DNA of 64,000 nucleotides. Origin: SIG459 sp045538735 (GTDB lineage Bacteria > Bacillota > Clostridia > Oscillospirales > Oscillospiraceae). Location of the stretch: contig JAZSRY010000013.1 in NCBI GenBank assembly GCA_045538735.1, positions 124,001-188,000 of the forward strand, read 5' to 3'. The translations under genes were made by a program, and so were the position numbers. Numbering within the stretch: position 1 is the first letter of the stretch; every line of letters starts with the position of its first letter. The notes below the pieces were generated by a model, which was not told where the DNA came from, ran no database searches, and saw nothing but the letters and a program-made list of their open reading frames with translations. Below, piece by piece: positions 1 to 8,547 of the stretch.

Positions 1-72
1 GAACATCTCGGTTTTACCGGCGAAGGTCTTGGAATTGCGGCCCACGCGGTTGTGCTGCTGGAAAAGGAATGA
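1..72 (+). CDS. C-terminal fragment of an unidentified protein
   Basis: The first 72 bases read as an open frame ending in TGA at 70-72. They encode about 23 residues rich in Gly, Ala, Val and Leu (contains GFTGEGLGIAAHAVVLLEK). The gene starts outside the window. I do not recognise the family from this tail. A strong hairpin terminator follows at 120-156, so it probably ends its own transcription unit. Confidence 0.55.
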   Translation, partial: EHLGFTGEGLGIAAHAVVLLEKE

Positions 73-119
73 TAAACAAACATCCCCCTTCGGCATAGAA
101 TGACACATAAATACCAAAG

Positions 120-156
120 CATGAGCGGCTCAGTGAGAGCGGCTCATGTTTTGTTT
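120..156 (+). terminator. Rho-independent terminator
   Basis: A 12-bp stem (120-131 with 137-148) has one G:G mismatch and a five-base loop, and is followed by TTTTGTTT. It lies between the stop of the window-edge gene and the DUF3343 start. Confidence 0.8.
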
Positions 157-171
157 AGCGGGGGAAGTATA

Positions 172-426
172 ATGGATAAGTATGTGATAATGTGCCGCTC
201 TGTAAGCTATGCCCAGCGGGGAGAGAGGCTTCTCGGAAGAAACAACATTGGCTCATATATAGTTAAAGCACCGCAGCATGTCACGTCCGAAGGCTGCAGC
301 TACGGTTTGCGTGTAGGAGAGAAAAACTGGTATAAAGCATTTATAATACTAAAAAATGCAGGCATCCGGGTTGGAAAGGTGTTTCGCATTAATTGCGACG
401 GAAGTTATACAGAGGTGGGGCAATGA
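172..426 (+). CDS. DUF3343 protein (putative Se/S carrier-like)
   Basis: This 84-residue protein begins MDKYVIMCRSVSYAQRGE and matches the small DUF3343 family, described in Pfam as putative Se/S carrier-like. The start at 172 has GGGGGAAG just upstream. The longer frame from 100 would run through the terminator at 120-156, so it is rejected. The stop overlaps the next start (ATGA at 423-426), so it is translationally coupled to a class V aminotransferase/desulfurase-like enzyme. That pairing suggests sulfur or selenium transfer, but the sequence does not show the substrate. Cysteines are present at residues 8, 42 and about 75. Confidence 0.75.
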   Translation: MDKYVIMCRSVSYAQRGERLLGRNNIGSYIVKAPQHVTSEGCSYGLRVGEKNWYKAFIILKNAGIRVGKVFRINCDGSYTEVGQ

Positions 427-1544
427 TTTACCTCGATAGTGCCGCAACAAGCCTTTTGAAACCTCCCGAGGTTGCCTCGGCAGTGCTGCGGGCGATGAAA
501 TCAATGAGCAGTCCGGGACGGGGCGCTCATAGATTTGCCATGGATGCGGCGGAGATGATATATGATTGCCGCGAAAACATCGCAAAGCTTTTTAATTGCA
601 GCGATCCAACGAGGGTTGTGTTTACTTTCAATGCAACTCATTCACTGAATATCGCGATTAAATCTCTTGTCGGGAAAGGTACAAAGGTTTTATGCTCAGG
701 ATATGAGCATAACAGCGTTATGAGACCGCTGCGCGCCTTAGAAGCGGATGTGCGGTTTGTGAACGCACCACTGTTTGACTCAGCAAGTTTTCTTAAGGAT
801 GCTGCGGCAAAAATTCCTGATTCGGATGTTTTTATTTGCACTCATGTTTCCAATGTTTACGGATATATTCTCCCAATTGAGGAACTGGGGAGAATCTGCC
901 GAAAATACAGAAGACGATTTATAATTGATGCCTCCCAATCTGCAGGCAGCAGGGAAATTAACTTTGAAAAATTGAATGCCGATTTCCTCTGCTTTCCCGG
1001 GCACAAAGCATTGATGGGCCCCCAGGGCACAGGGGTGCTGATATGCAAAAATGAAGCAAAGCCGCTGTTATATGGTGGAAGCGGAGGAAATAGTCTCTTG
1101 CCTTTGATGCCGGAGTTTCTGCCCGATATGCTGGAAGCGGGAACTCATAACACGGCAGGAATTGCGGGGCTTAACGAGGGCGTTAAATATGTTTTAAGGC
1201 GCGGAGCGGAAAATATCGGAAAATATGAGAAGAAGCTCATGAGCCTATTCCTTGAAAGTCTGAGGGAAACTCAGAATTTAAAGGTTTACCGCAGCGATAA
1301 TGAAGATGCGCAGAGTGCGCTTGTTTCCGTTGTGAGCTCAAAATTGGACTGCGAAACTCTGGCTTCGGCTCTGGGGGCAAGAGGTATCGCGGTGCGCTCG
1401 GGTCACCACTGCGCACCTGAAGCTCACAAAAGGGGAGGCAGCCTTGAAAGCGGCACTGTCAGATTCAGTTTTTCTCCGTTTATCTCCGCCGCACAAGCTC
1501 GGACGGCCTCGCACGAACTCAAAAAAATTTTAAAAAACCATTAG
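423..1544 (+). CDS. Class V aminotransferase, cysteine desulfurase-like
   Basis: This 373-residue PLP enzyme resembles the cysteine desulfurase-like family within class V aminotransferases. The PLP-binding lysine is in PGHKALMGPQGTG near residue 195. A candidate persulfide cysteine lies in SGHHCAPEAHK near residue 335. The start at 423 (MIYLDSAATS) is typical of the family and overlaps the DUF3343 stop by four bases. The likely reaction is removal of sulfur (or selenium) from cysteine (or selenocysteine) and delivery to a carrier, possibly the upstream DUF3343 protein. No IscU/SufU partner is nearby, so general Fe-S assembly is less likely than a specialised role. Confidence 0.8.
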   Translation: MIYLDSAATSLLKPPEVASAVLRAMKSMSSPGRGAHRFAMDAAEMIYDCRENIAKLFNCSDPTRVVFTFNATHSLNIAIKSLVGKGTKVLCSGYEHNSVMRPLRALEADVRFVNAPLFDSASFLKDAAAKIPDSDVFICTHVSNVYGYILPIEELGRICRKYRRRFIIDASQSAGSREINFEKLNADFLCFPGHKALMGPQGTGVLICKNEAKPLLYGGSGGNSLLPLMPEFLPDMLEAGTHNTAGIAGLNEGVKYVLRRGAENIGKYEKKLMSLFLESLRETQNLKVYRSDNEDAQSALVSVVSSKLDCETLASALGARGIAVRSGHHCAPEAHKRGGSLESGTVRFSFSPFISAAQARTASHELKKILKNH

Positions 1545-1561
1545 TTTTCGGCAAACTTTAT

Positions 1562-1590
1562 TTGCCATAATGCTGAAAATGTATTATAAT
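1562..1590 (+). promoter_or_regulatory. Vegetative promoter of the cdaA gene run
   Basis: TTGCCA at 1562-1567 and a perfect TATAAT at 1585-1590 are separated by 17 bases. It lies 58 bases upstream of cdaA and is the only strong sigma-A-type promoter I see before the 14-gene run that ends at 15227. Confidence 0.8.
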
Positions 1591-1648
1591 AATGTGTCAA
1601 CATATATATTAGGCGCTTTATATATTACGAAGGGTACAAGGAGGAACT

Positions 1649-2503
1649 ATGGGCACCTTATCCGAATTTCTGTCCAATGCCGTCAATTACATAAAACTTG
1701 TCGGCGTTTCGGACATATTTGACATTGCTATTGTCGCATTTATTATTTATAAGCTCATTGGTTTCATTAAGAAGACCAATCTTATGCATGTTTTCAAAGG
1801 GCTTGTTGTTATCCTTGTAGTTCTTTGGCTTTCCGGAGTTCTCAAGCTTACAATGATAAATTGGCTGCTTAAAAACATAGTCGAGCTTGGACTTATCGCA
1901 CTGGTCATTATATTCCATCCTGAACTTAGAAGATTTCTTGAGAAAGTGGGTTCCAGCCGCATTACCGGCATTTTCGGGGGCGAGTATAAAGCTCTCAATG
2001 TGGAAACCGCCATTACGCAGACAGTTCTTGCCTGTGCGGATCTTTCCCGCACCCGCACCGGTGCTCTTATTATTTTCGAGAGGGATAATCAGTTGGCAGA
2101 GCCAATAAGCACCGGAACTCTTCTCAATGCCGATGTCACCGCCGAGCTTATGAAGAATATCTTTTTTGTAAAGGCTCCTCTTCATGACGGTGCAGTTATA
2201 ATTAAAAACGGCAAAATTGCCGCTGCGGGCTGTATGCTCCCCATGAGTTCCAATATGAATCTCAGCAAAGATCTGGGCATGCGTCACAGAGCCGGAATAG
2301 GTATAAGCGAAAAGAGCGATGCAGTTGCCGTTATAGTTTCGGAAGAGACCGGTGCCATTTCCGTTGCTGTTGATGGAATGCTCAAACGCCATCTCAGCGC
2401 CGAAACTGTAGAGACACTGCTCCGTAAGGAGCTTGTACCCAATGTGGAGAACAAGAGCAAAAATAAACTTCTCCGCATATTCAAGGGGGATAATAATGGC
2501 TGA
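1649..2503 (+). CDS. cdaA: Diadenylate cyclase CdaA
   Basis: CdaA makes cyclic di-AMP from two ATP at the membrane. The 284-residue protein has N-terminal membrane segments within about residues 25-95. The DAC catalytic domain follows, with the DGA motif (PLHDGAVIIKNGK, about residue 180) and the RHR motif (GMRHRAGIG, about residue 213). Both active-site motifs are intact and the length is normal. A GGAGG ribosome site precedes the ATG. It overlaps cdaR by 8 bases, the conserved arrangement of synthase and regulator. The usual third gene, glmM, is replaced here by yicC. Confidence 0.96.
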   Translation: MGTLSEFLSNAVNYIKLVGVSDIFDIAIVAFIIYKLIGFIKKTNLMHVFKGLVVILVVLWLSGVLKLTMINWLLKNIVELGLIALVIIFHPELRRFLEKVGSSRITGIFGGEYKALNVETAITQTVLACADLSRTRTGALIIFERDNQLAEPISTGTLLNADVTAELMKNIFFVKAPLHDGAVIIKNGKIAAAGCMLPMSSNMNLSKDLGMRHRAGIGISEKSDAVAVIVSEETGAISVAVDGMLKRHLSAETVETLLRKELVPNVENKSKNKLLRIFKGDNNG

Positions 2504-3767
2504 TAAAATTAAGAAACTCAAACTTAATAAAAACAAGGTTTTCCTTGTCATACTTGCAATATTCTGTTCAATAATGCTGTGGGTTTATGTGACCAACCAG
2601 GAGGGCAGAGTGGATGAAGTTCCCTTCACAGGTATCAAGGTAGTCCTTGAAGGCGAGGAGGCCATGCGTGACAGCCGCGGTCTTATCATAAAAAGCCTTG
2701 ACACAAAAAATGTCCGCGTCACTGTCAGCGGCTCTCCCAGAGCTCTTGCAAGACTCTCCGCTGCTGATATAACTGCTGTTATAGACCTGAGCACGATCAA
2801 TAAAACCGGAAACTATTCCCTTGCTCCTAAAATTGTTTATTCAAGCGCCTTTAACTCCGGAGACCTAATCGCCAGGGTTATAAGCCCTGCAGCTGTCAAC
2901 TTCTATGTGGACAAGCTCAGCACACAGACCGTTGATGTTAAGGGCGTTAACAATGGCTCTACTGCCGAGGGATATTCTTCCGAGCCCATGCAGTTCAACC
3001 CCGCAACCGTTAAGATAAGCGGTCCTGAAACCGCTCTTGCAAAGGTTGACCATGTGTGGATTGAAGTTGACAGAGAAGATATTGATGCCACTCTCAGTTT
3101 TGACAGCACCTTTGTTCTCCGCGATAAGGAAAACAACATTGTTGAGGATGACTCCATTATCCTTGAATATGACACTGTCAATGTGACCATTCCCGTTGTT
3201 GCAATAAAGGAAGTTGATCTCGTTATTGCAACTGTTCCCGGCGCAGGCGCAAGCGACGAAAATGTTGTCAAAACCTTTGAGCCCATATCGAAGATTACCC
3301 TTTCCGGTGATGCCCAGGTTTTGGCCGGTGTCAACAGCATCCTCCTTGATACTGTTGATCTGAGCAAGGTGGACGGCAGTTTTACAAAGACCTATACGAT
3401 AGTCATTCCCAATGATACTGAAATCATAGGAAGCGTCAGAGAAGTCACTGTAACCCTTGATATTGTCGGACTTGAGACCAAGAGGGTTAATGTACCATTT
3501 GATAATCTCAGTCTTATCAATATAACCGAAGGCTATGAAGCCACAATTATGGATGCCTCTCTCAATAACGTAACCTTGCGCGGCAGTGCAGATGCTCTTG
3601 CAGGGGTAAGCGCCGAAAATGTACGCGCTGTTGCAGACCTGTCCGAATTTGGAACGGCCACGGGCTTCAGTTCCGTTCCCGTAAAGGTCTATGTGGACGG
3701 AACAACATCTGTGGGCGCTATCGGAGAGTACAAGCTGTTTATTCAGATCAAGAAAGCAGGCAGATAA
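2496..3767 (+). CDS. cdaR: YbbR-domain regulator of CdaA
   Basis: This 423-residue protein has a short basic N-terminus, one membrane helix (about residues 14-30, VFLVILAIFCSIMLWVYV) and a long extracytoplasmic part made of repeated YbbR beta-domains (four by eye). CdaR homologues bind CdaA and modulate c-di-AMP synthesis. The ATG at 2496 gives MADKIKKLK, preceded by AAGGGGG; an earlier in-frame ATG lies deep inside cdaA and is rejected. It overlaps the cdaA stop by eight bases. Confidence 0.93.
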   Translation: MADKIKKLKLNKNKVFLVILAIFCSIMLWVYVTNQEGRVDEVPFTGIKVVLEGEEAMRDSRGLIIKSLDTKNVRVTVSGSPRALARLSAADITAVIDLSTINKTGNYSLAPKIVYSSAFNSGDLIARVISPAAVNFYVDKLSTQTVDVKGVNNGSTAEGYSSEPMQFNPATVKISGPETALAKVDHVWIEVDREDIDATLSFDSTFVLRDKENNIVEDDSIILEYDTVNVTIPVVAIKEVDLVIATVPGAGASDENVVKTFEPISKITLSGDAQVLAGVNSILLDTVDLSKVDGSFTKTYTIVIPNDTEIIGSVREVTVTLDIVGLETKRVNVPFDNLSLINITEGYEATIMDASLNNVTLRGSADALAGVSAENVRAVADLSEFGTATGFSSVPVKVYVDGTTSVGAIGEYKLFIQIKKAGR

Positions 3768-3770
3768 GAT

Positions 3771-4655
3771 ATGAGCATGATAAAAAGTATGACCGGATAC
3801 GGCGGAGCAAAGGGCTCATGCGAGGGCTTTGACATTTCTGTTGAGCTCAAAAGCGTGAATAACCGTTACCTTGATTGTTCCGTTCGTCTTCCCCGCAGCT
3901 TCCTTTTTGCGGAAGAGGCCATTAAAGCCTGCGTTCAGAAGCATATTTCCCGCGGTAAGGTTGATGTTTTCGTAAGCGTTTCCAATACCGGTGATGACAG
4001 TGTTGTTGTCAGCGTGAATGAAGCTCTCGCAAAAGGCTATGCCGCAGCGATAAAGCAGATTGCGGAGCTTTGCGGTCTGCCCGATGACGTGAACGCTCTT
4101 TCCATCGCAAGAATGTCCGATGTTCTCTCTGTTGAAAAGAAAGAGGCTGACAAGGATGTTCTCGCCGCAGGTATAACCGCAATATGCGAGGAGGCTCTTG
4201 AAGAGTTTGACGCTATGCGCGCAAGAGAAGGTGATAAGCTTGCTGCCGACGTGGAGGAGAGGCTTGTTACCATTGAGGGATATGTTTCCGCAGTTGAGAA
4301 ACGCTCTCCGGAAACTGTTGCCGAATACAGGGAAAAGCTCTGGAAGAAGATGAACGATGTTCTCTCCGGAGCGGGTGTTGACGAGCAGAGAATACTCACC
4401 GAAGCCGCAATTTTTGCCGATAAGGTTGCCGTTGACGAGGAAACCGTTCGTCTGCGCAGCCATATTGCACAGATGAGAGAAATGCTTTGCGGCGGCTCTC
4501 CCATAGGCAGAAAGATGGACTTTTTGATTCAGGAGTTCAACCGCGAGAGCAATACCATAGGCTCCAAATGCAGCAACAGCGACATCGCTAAAATTGTCAT
4601 AGAGCTTAAGAGCGAGATCGAGAAGATCCGCGAACAGATCCAGAACATTGAGTAA
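3771..4655 (+). CDS. yicC: YicC-family endoribonuclease
   Basis: This 294-residue protein begins MSMIKSMTGYGGAKG, the conserved start of the YicC/YloC family. The C-terminal DUF1732 segment has FLIQEFNRESNTIGSKCSN. Family members act as endoribonucleases and help stationary-phase survival. Starts at 3771 and 3777 are both possible: the family usually starts at MIKSMTG, but AGGCAG is better spaced for 3771. It lies three bases after cdaR and 12 before remA. In many Firmicutes yicC, remA, gmk and rpoZ are neighbours, as here. Confidence 0.92.
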   Translation: MSMIKSMTGYGGAKGSCEGFDISVELKSVNNRYLDCSVRLPRSFLFAEEAIKACVQKHISRGKVDVFVSVSNTGDDSVVVSVNEALAKGYAAAIKQIAELCGLPDDVNALSIARMSDVLSVEKKEADKDVLAAGITAICEEALEEFDAMRAREGDKLAADVEERLVTIEGYVSAVEKRSPETVAEYREKLWKKMNDVLSGAGVDEQRILTEAAIFADKVAVDEETVRLRSHIAQMREMLCGGSPIGRKMDFLIQEFNRESNTIGSKCSNSDIAKIVIELKSEIEKIREQIQNIE

Positions 4656-4667
4656 GGAGGAAAGTGT

Positions 4668-4940
4668 ATGAAGCTTATCAATATCGGCTTCGGAAATATG
4701 GTTTCCGCCAACCGCCTAGTTGCAATCGTAAGCCCCGAGTCCGCTCCTATTAAGCGAATTATTCAGGATGTGAGAGATCGCGGCCAGCTTATAGACGCAA
4801 CCTACGGTCGCCGCACCAGAGCTGTTATAGTAATGGACAGCGGACATGTTATCCTTTCCGCAATCCAGCCCGAAACCGTTGCCGGCCGTATGGCTGGCAA
4901 ACCCGAGGCAGAGCTTTGCACGGAGGAAGAAGATGAGTAA
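4668..4940 (+). CDS. remA: RemA/DUF370 DNA-binding regulator
   Basis: This 90-residue protein matches the RemA (DUF370) family: MKLINIGFGNMVSANR, SPESAPIKRIIQ and DATYGRRTRAV are characteristic. In Bacillus RemA binds DNA and activates matrix and osmoprotection genes; in Clostridia the role is less known. A strong AAGGAGG site lies 10 bases upstream. The last eight bases overlap gmk. The acidic tail (CTEEEDE) is a small extension. Confidence 0.9.
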   Translation: MKLINIGFGNMVSANRLVAIVSPESAPIKRIIQDVRDRGQLIDATYGRRTRAVIVMDSGHVILSAIQPETVAGRMAGKPEAELCTEEEDE

Positions 4941-5496
4941 AGGAAAGCTTATCGTAATTTCCGCCCCTTCAGGTTGCGGAAAAAGCACCGTTGTGCATGC
5001 GCTTATGGATATTCGCCCCAATCTTAAGTTCTCCATTTCCGCAACCACAAGAGCTCCTCGCATAGGCGAAGTGGATGGCAAGGATTATTTCTTTGTAAGT
5101 CGGGAAAAATTTATGGAGATGGTTGATGCCGACGAATTTCTTGAGCATGCCATCTATGTGGATAACTGCTACGGAACTCCCCGCAAGGCTCTTGATGAGA
5201 TGCTTGAAAAGGGTCTGGATGTTATTTTGGACATTGATGTTCAGGGTGCCTTCCAGATAAGAGAAAAGCGTCCCGATGCCCTGATGGTGTTTCTGATGCC
5301 TCCTTCCTTTGAGGATTTGGAAAAGCGCCTTATTGCAAGAGGCAAGGACACTATGGAGGTTATCCAAAACCGCCTGATTGCCGCACGCGAGGAATGCCGT
5401 GTGGCAGACAGATTTGACTATATTATCGTCAATGATGATGTTGATCGCGCCGTAAGCGAATTTTCATCAATAATAGATAAAGAAAAAAATAATTAA
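4933..5496 (+). CDS. gmk: Guanylate kinase
   Basis: Gmk phosphorylates GMP to GDP with ATP in the cytoplasm. The 187-residue protein has an N-terminal P-loop (SAPSGCGKSTV, about residues 10-20) and the GMP-binding segment (SATTRAPRIGEVDGKDYFFV). ATG at 4933 follows GGAGGAAG and overlaps the remA stop by eight bases. Length and motifs are normal. Coupling with rpoZ is a conserved Firmicute arrangement. Confidence 0.96.
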   Translation: MSKGKLIVISAPSGCGKSTVVHALMDIRPNLKFSISATTRAPRIGEVDGKDYFFVSREKFMEMVDADEFLEHAIYVDNCYGTPRKALDEMLEKGLDVILDIDVQGAFQIREKRPDALMVFLMPPSFEDLEKRLIARGKDTMEVIQNRLIAAREECRVADRFDYIIVNDDVDRAVSEFSSIIDKEKNN

Positions 5497-5516
5497 CTAT
5501 AAGGAGAATTACTGTT

Positions 5517-5723
5517 ATGTTGCTTTATCCCCCCGTATCTGAGCTGACCGAGAAGGTTGGCAGCCGCTATCAGCTTGTTAATGTTGTTGCTATGCGCGCA
5601 AGAGAAATTTCTGCCGAGGCAGAAGAGAAGGGCGAGCCCTTTGATGAGAAGGCTGTTTCCATCGCCATTAACGAGATTTATGCAGGCAAGGTAAGCATGG
5701 TTTCCAAGGAGACCGAGGAATAA
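5517..5723 (+). CDS. rpoZ: RNA polymerase omega subunit
   Basis: This 68-residue omega subunit helps assemble and stabilise RNA polymerase. It starts MLLYPPVSELTEKVGSRYQL, and the VGSRYQLVNVVAMRAREI segment is the conserved core that clamps beta-prime. AAGGAG lies 7-12 bases upstream of ATG 5517. It sits between gmk and priA as in many Clostridia. Confidence 0.93.
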   Translation: MLLYPPVSELTEKVGSRYQLVNVVAMRAREISAEAEEKGEPFDEKAVSIAINEIYAGKVSMVSKETEE

Positions 5724-5759
5724 TCGATTCTTAAAATTAAGTAGAGGGGAGGGAAGAAG

Positions 5760-8009
5760 ATGCCGGAATTATATGCGAAGGTCGCAGTTTCCGAGCTTAC
5801 ATATTGGCTTGATAAGCCATATGATTATCTTGTTCCCGATTCTCTGCAAAGCTCCATTAAAGCGGGTATGAGAGTTTATGTGCCTTTTTCAAAGGGCAAT
5901 CGCCGAGCGGAAGGTATAGTTTTGTCTCTGAGCGATAAGTGCGATTATGATAGGCCCAAGGCAATAATCTCTCTTCTCGATGAGGAGGCTGTGCTCACTC
6001 CCGCGCAGCTAAAGCTGGCTTTTTGGATGCGTGAGCGTTTTTTCTGCACTGTGTATGAGGCGGTAAGAGCCATTTTACCTGCTGGTCTTTGGTTTTCCGG
6101 TGACGGAAAGCGCAAGGCCAGGGATAAAATGACGGAATGGATTCGCCTTGTTATCAGCGCTGAGGAAGCCTATGAAATGGCGCAGCTTAAGCGCCGCAAA
6201 GCACCCCAGCAGGCGGCTGTGCTCAGTCTTCTTTCCGCTGTGTATGAAGGCGAAACGAGTGAAGTTCGCACTCTTTCGGGAGCTTCAAGACAGAGCGTTA
6301 AGGCTTTGGTTGACGCCGGCATTGCAGAGTTTTTCTATAAGGAGAGCTTTCGCCGCCCTTCCTTTAAACAGGGAAAGAAACAGCTTCTTCCCGAGCTTGA
6401 TGAAAGCCAGAATAAAGCTTTCGAAGGCCTTTGCGCTCTTTGCGATAATGGAGAAGCTTCGGGCGCACTGCTTTTCGGCGTAACGGGAAGTGGCAAGACA
6501 TCGGTTTACATAAAACTTATAGACTATGTCCTTTCCAAGGAAAAAGCTGTAATACTGTTGGTTCCCGAAATTGCTCTGACGCCCCAGATGCTTGAAACCT
6601 TTTCCTCCTATTTTGGAGAAAATATCGCTGTTTTGCACTCTTCTCTGTCTGTTACTGAGCGTTACGATGAGTGGAAGAGAGTTAAAAAAGGCGAGGCGAG
6701 ACTCGTAATCGGCACTAGAAGCGCCGTTTTTGCCCCTACCGAAAATCTTGGCCTTATAATAATTGACGAGGAGCAGGAGGACACCTATAAGTCCGAATCC
6801 GCTCCCAGATACCATGCCCGCGATGTGGCAAAATTCCGCTGCAGTGAGGATAAGGCGTTGCTTCTTCTGGGAAGTGCAACTCCGGATATCTGCAGTATGC
6901 ATGCAGCCGATACCGGACGTTATTCCTATTTCAGTCTTCCGGAGCGCTATAATAAAATGGCGCTTCCAGAGGTGAAAATTGTTGATATGAAGCGCGAGCT
7001 TCGCCGCGGCAATGATAGCTGCATCAGCTCTTTCCTCAAAGATGAGCTGCAGAAAAATATTGACGCAGGGGAGCAGAGCATACTTTTTATAAACAGACGC
7101 GGAACGAGCAAGCTTATAAGCTGCGGTGACTGCGGTTACATTTATAAGTGCCCCCACTGTAGTGTAAGCCTTACTTACCACGCAGGTATAAGCAGACTCC
7201 AATGCCATTATTGCGGATATTCCCAGCGTGTTGCGTCAATATGTCCCGACTGCGGAGGAGAGCTTCGCTTTACGGGCGATGGCACTGAAAGAATCGAGCA
7301 GCAGCTTGCCGAGCTTTTCCCCACTGCCGAAACCATAAGAGTTGATACCGATACTGTTGTAGCTGCGGGCAGCCACGATGCACTTTTGAGCCGCTTCAGG
7401 GAGGAGAATATCCCCATTATGATAGGCACGCAAATGGTAACAAAGGGGCTCAATTTTGAAAATGTCACACTTGTCGGTGTACTCAGCGCTGACCAGAGCC
7501 TTTACTGCGGGGATTACCGTGCTGCAGAGAGAACATTTTCTCTTATTACTCAGGTGGTTGGCCGAAGCGGAAGAGCATCAAGACCGGGAAGAGCTGTTAT
7601 TCAGACTTTTACACCCGATAATCAGGTAATAAGCTTTGCTGCAAAGCAGGACTACGATGCTTTTTATAAGCAGGAAATAGATTTAAGGCGCGTTCAGAAA
7701 TGTCCGCCCTTTACTCAGATAATATCTCTTACGGTAACGGGAAACGATGAACACGCCGTTCTTCGCTGCTGCGGTGAGATAAAAAAGCTTTTGCACCACG
7801 CTTTGGGCAAAAGACTTAACACCGATATTCTCGGACCTGCACCTTATCCCGTTGTAAGGGTTGCGGGAAAATACAGATACAAGCTTATTTTGAGATGCCT
7901 GCCCGACAGAGAAGTCCGTGCGGCGGTATCCAAAATACTCATCCACAGCAATACTCAGAAAGAATTTCGCGGAGTTTCGGTCTATGCCGATATGAATCCG
8001 CTTACGTAA
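5760..8009 (+). CDS. priA: Primosomal replication restart helicase PriA
   Basis: PriA reloads the replisome at collapsed forks. The 749-residue protein has an N-terminal DNA-binding domain, Walker A GVTGSGKTSVY (about residue 245), the DEEQ box (IIIDEEQEDTYKSE) and helicase motifs ending in QVVGRSGRA. The zinc-binding module shows four CxxC pairs in the region CGDCGYIYKCPHC to CPDCGG. Length is normal. A purine-rich GGGGAGGGAAG ribosome site precedes ATG 5760. Confidence 0.96.
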   Translation: MPELYAKVAVSELTYWLDKPYDYLVPDSLQSSIKAGMRVYVPFSKGNRRAEGIVLSLSDKCDYDRPKAIISLLDEEAVLTPAQLKLAFWMRERFFCTVYEAVRAILPAGLWFSGDGKRKARDKMTEWIRLVISAEEAYEMAQLKRRKAPQQAAVLSLLSAVYEGETSEVRTLSGASRQSVKALVDAGIAEFFYKESFRRPSFKQGKKQLLPELDESQNKAFEGLCALCDNGEASGALLFGVTGSGKTSVYIKLIDYVLSKEKAVILLVPEIALTPQMLETFSSYFGENIAVLHSSLSVTERYDEWKRVKKGEARLVIGTRSAVFAPTENLGLIIIDEEQEDTYKSESAPRYHARDVAKFRCSEDKALLLLGSATPDICSMHAADTGRYSYFSLPERYNKMALPEVKIVDMKRELRRGNDSCISSFLKDELQKNIDAGEQSILFINRRGTSKLISCGDCGYIYKCPHCSVSLTYHAGISRLQCHYCGYSQRVASICPDCGGELRFTGDGTERIEQQLAELFPTAETIRVDTDTVVAAGSHDALLSRFREENIPIMIGTQMVTKGLNFENVTLVGVLSADQSLYCGDYRAAERTFSLITQVVGRSGRASRPGRAVIQTFTPDNQVISFAAKQDYDAFYKQEIDLRRVQKCPPFTQIISLTVTGNDEHAVLRCCGEIKKLLHHALGKRLNTDILGPAPYPVVRVAGKYRYKLILRCLPDREVRAAVSKILIHSNTQKEFRGVSVYADMNPLT

Positions 8010-8033
8010 CACCTAAAGAAAGAGGAGATTATT

Positions 8034-8546
8034 ATGGCACTCAGAACAATAATGGAAAAAGGCGAACGTTGCCTTGAAAAGCGCTGCCGCAGCGTTATCA
8101 ACTTCGATGAAAGACTCCATATTCTTCTTGACGATATGGGTGATACCCTTATTCAAAGCGGCGGCGTTGGTCTTGCTGCACCTCAGGTGGGCATTCTTCG
8201 CCGTGCTGTTCTCGTGCTTGAAACCAATGTTGCCGAGGGCGAGAATGAGTATGTTATCGAGCTCATTAACCCCGAAATAATCGAGACCGCAGGTGAACAG
8301 ATCGGTCCTGAAGGCTGTCTCAGCGTTCCCGGTGTTTTCGGTCTTGTAAAGCGTCCCGAATATGTAAAGGTAAGAGCCCAGGATAGATTCGGCGAGTTCT
8401 TTGAGGTTGAAGGCACGGGTCTTACTGCCCGCTGCTTCTGCCATGAGCTTGACCATCTGGACGGACATCTCTTTGTTGAGTTCGCCGACCATATTATGGA
8501 CGATGAGGAACTGAAGGCCTATTACGGCGCAGGAGAGGATGAATAA
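8034..8546 (+). CDS. def: Peptide deformylase
   Basis: Removes the formyl group from the N-terminal methionine of nascent proteins. The 170-residue protein carries all three family motifs: GGVGLAAPQVG, EGCLSVPG and the metal-binding CHELDHLDG. AGAGGAG precedes the ATG. It is immediately followed by fmt, so the formylation and deformylation enzymes are made together, the common bacterial arrangement. Confidence 0.96.
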   Translation: MALRTIMEKGERCLEKRCRSVINFDERLHILLDDMGDTLIQSGGVGLAAPQVGILRRAVLVLETNVAEGENEYVIELINPEIIETAGEQIGPEGCLSVPGVFGLVKRPEYVKVRAQDRFGEFFEVEGTGLTARCFCHELDHLDGHLFVEFADHIMDDEELKAYYGAGEDE

Positions 8547-8547
8547 A

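Noticed and set aside
1658..2551. 297-codon minus-strand frame
   Set aside because: Antisense to cdaA; no ribosome site and no recognisable domain.
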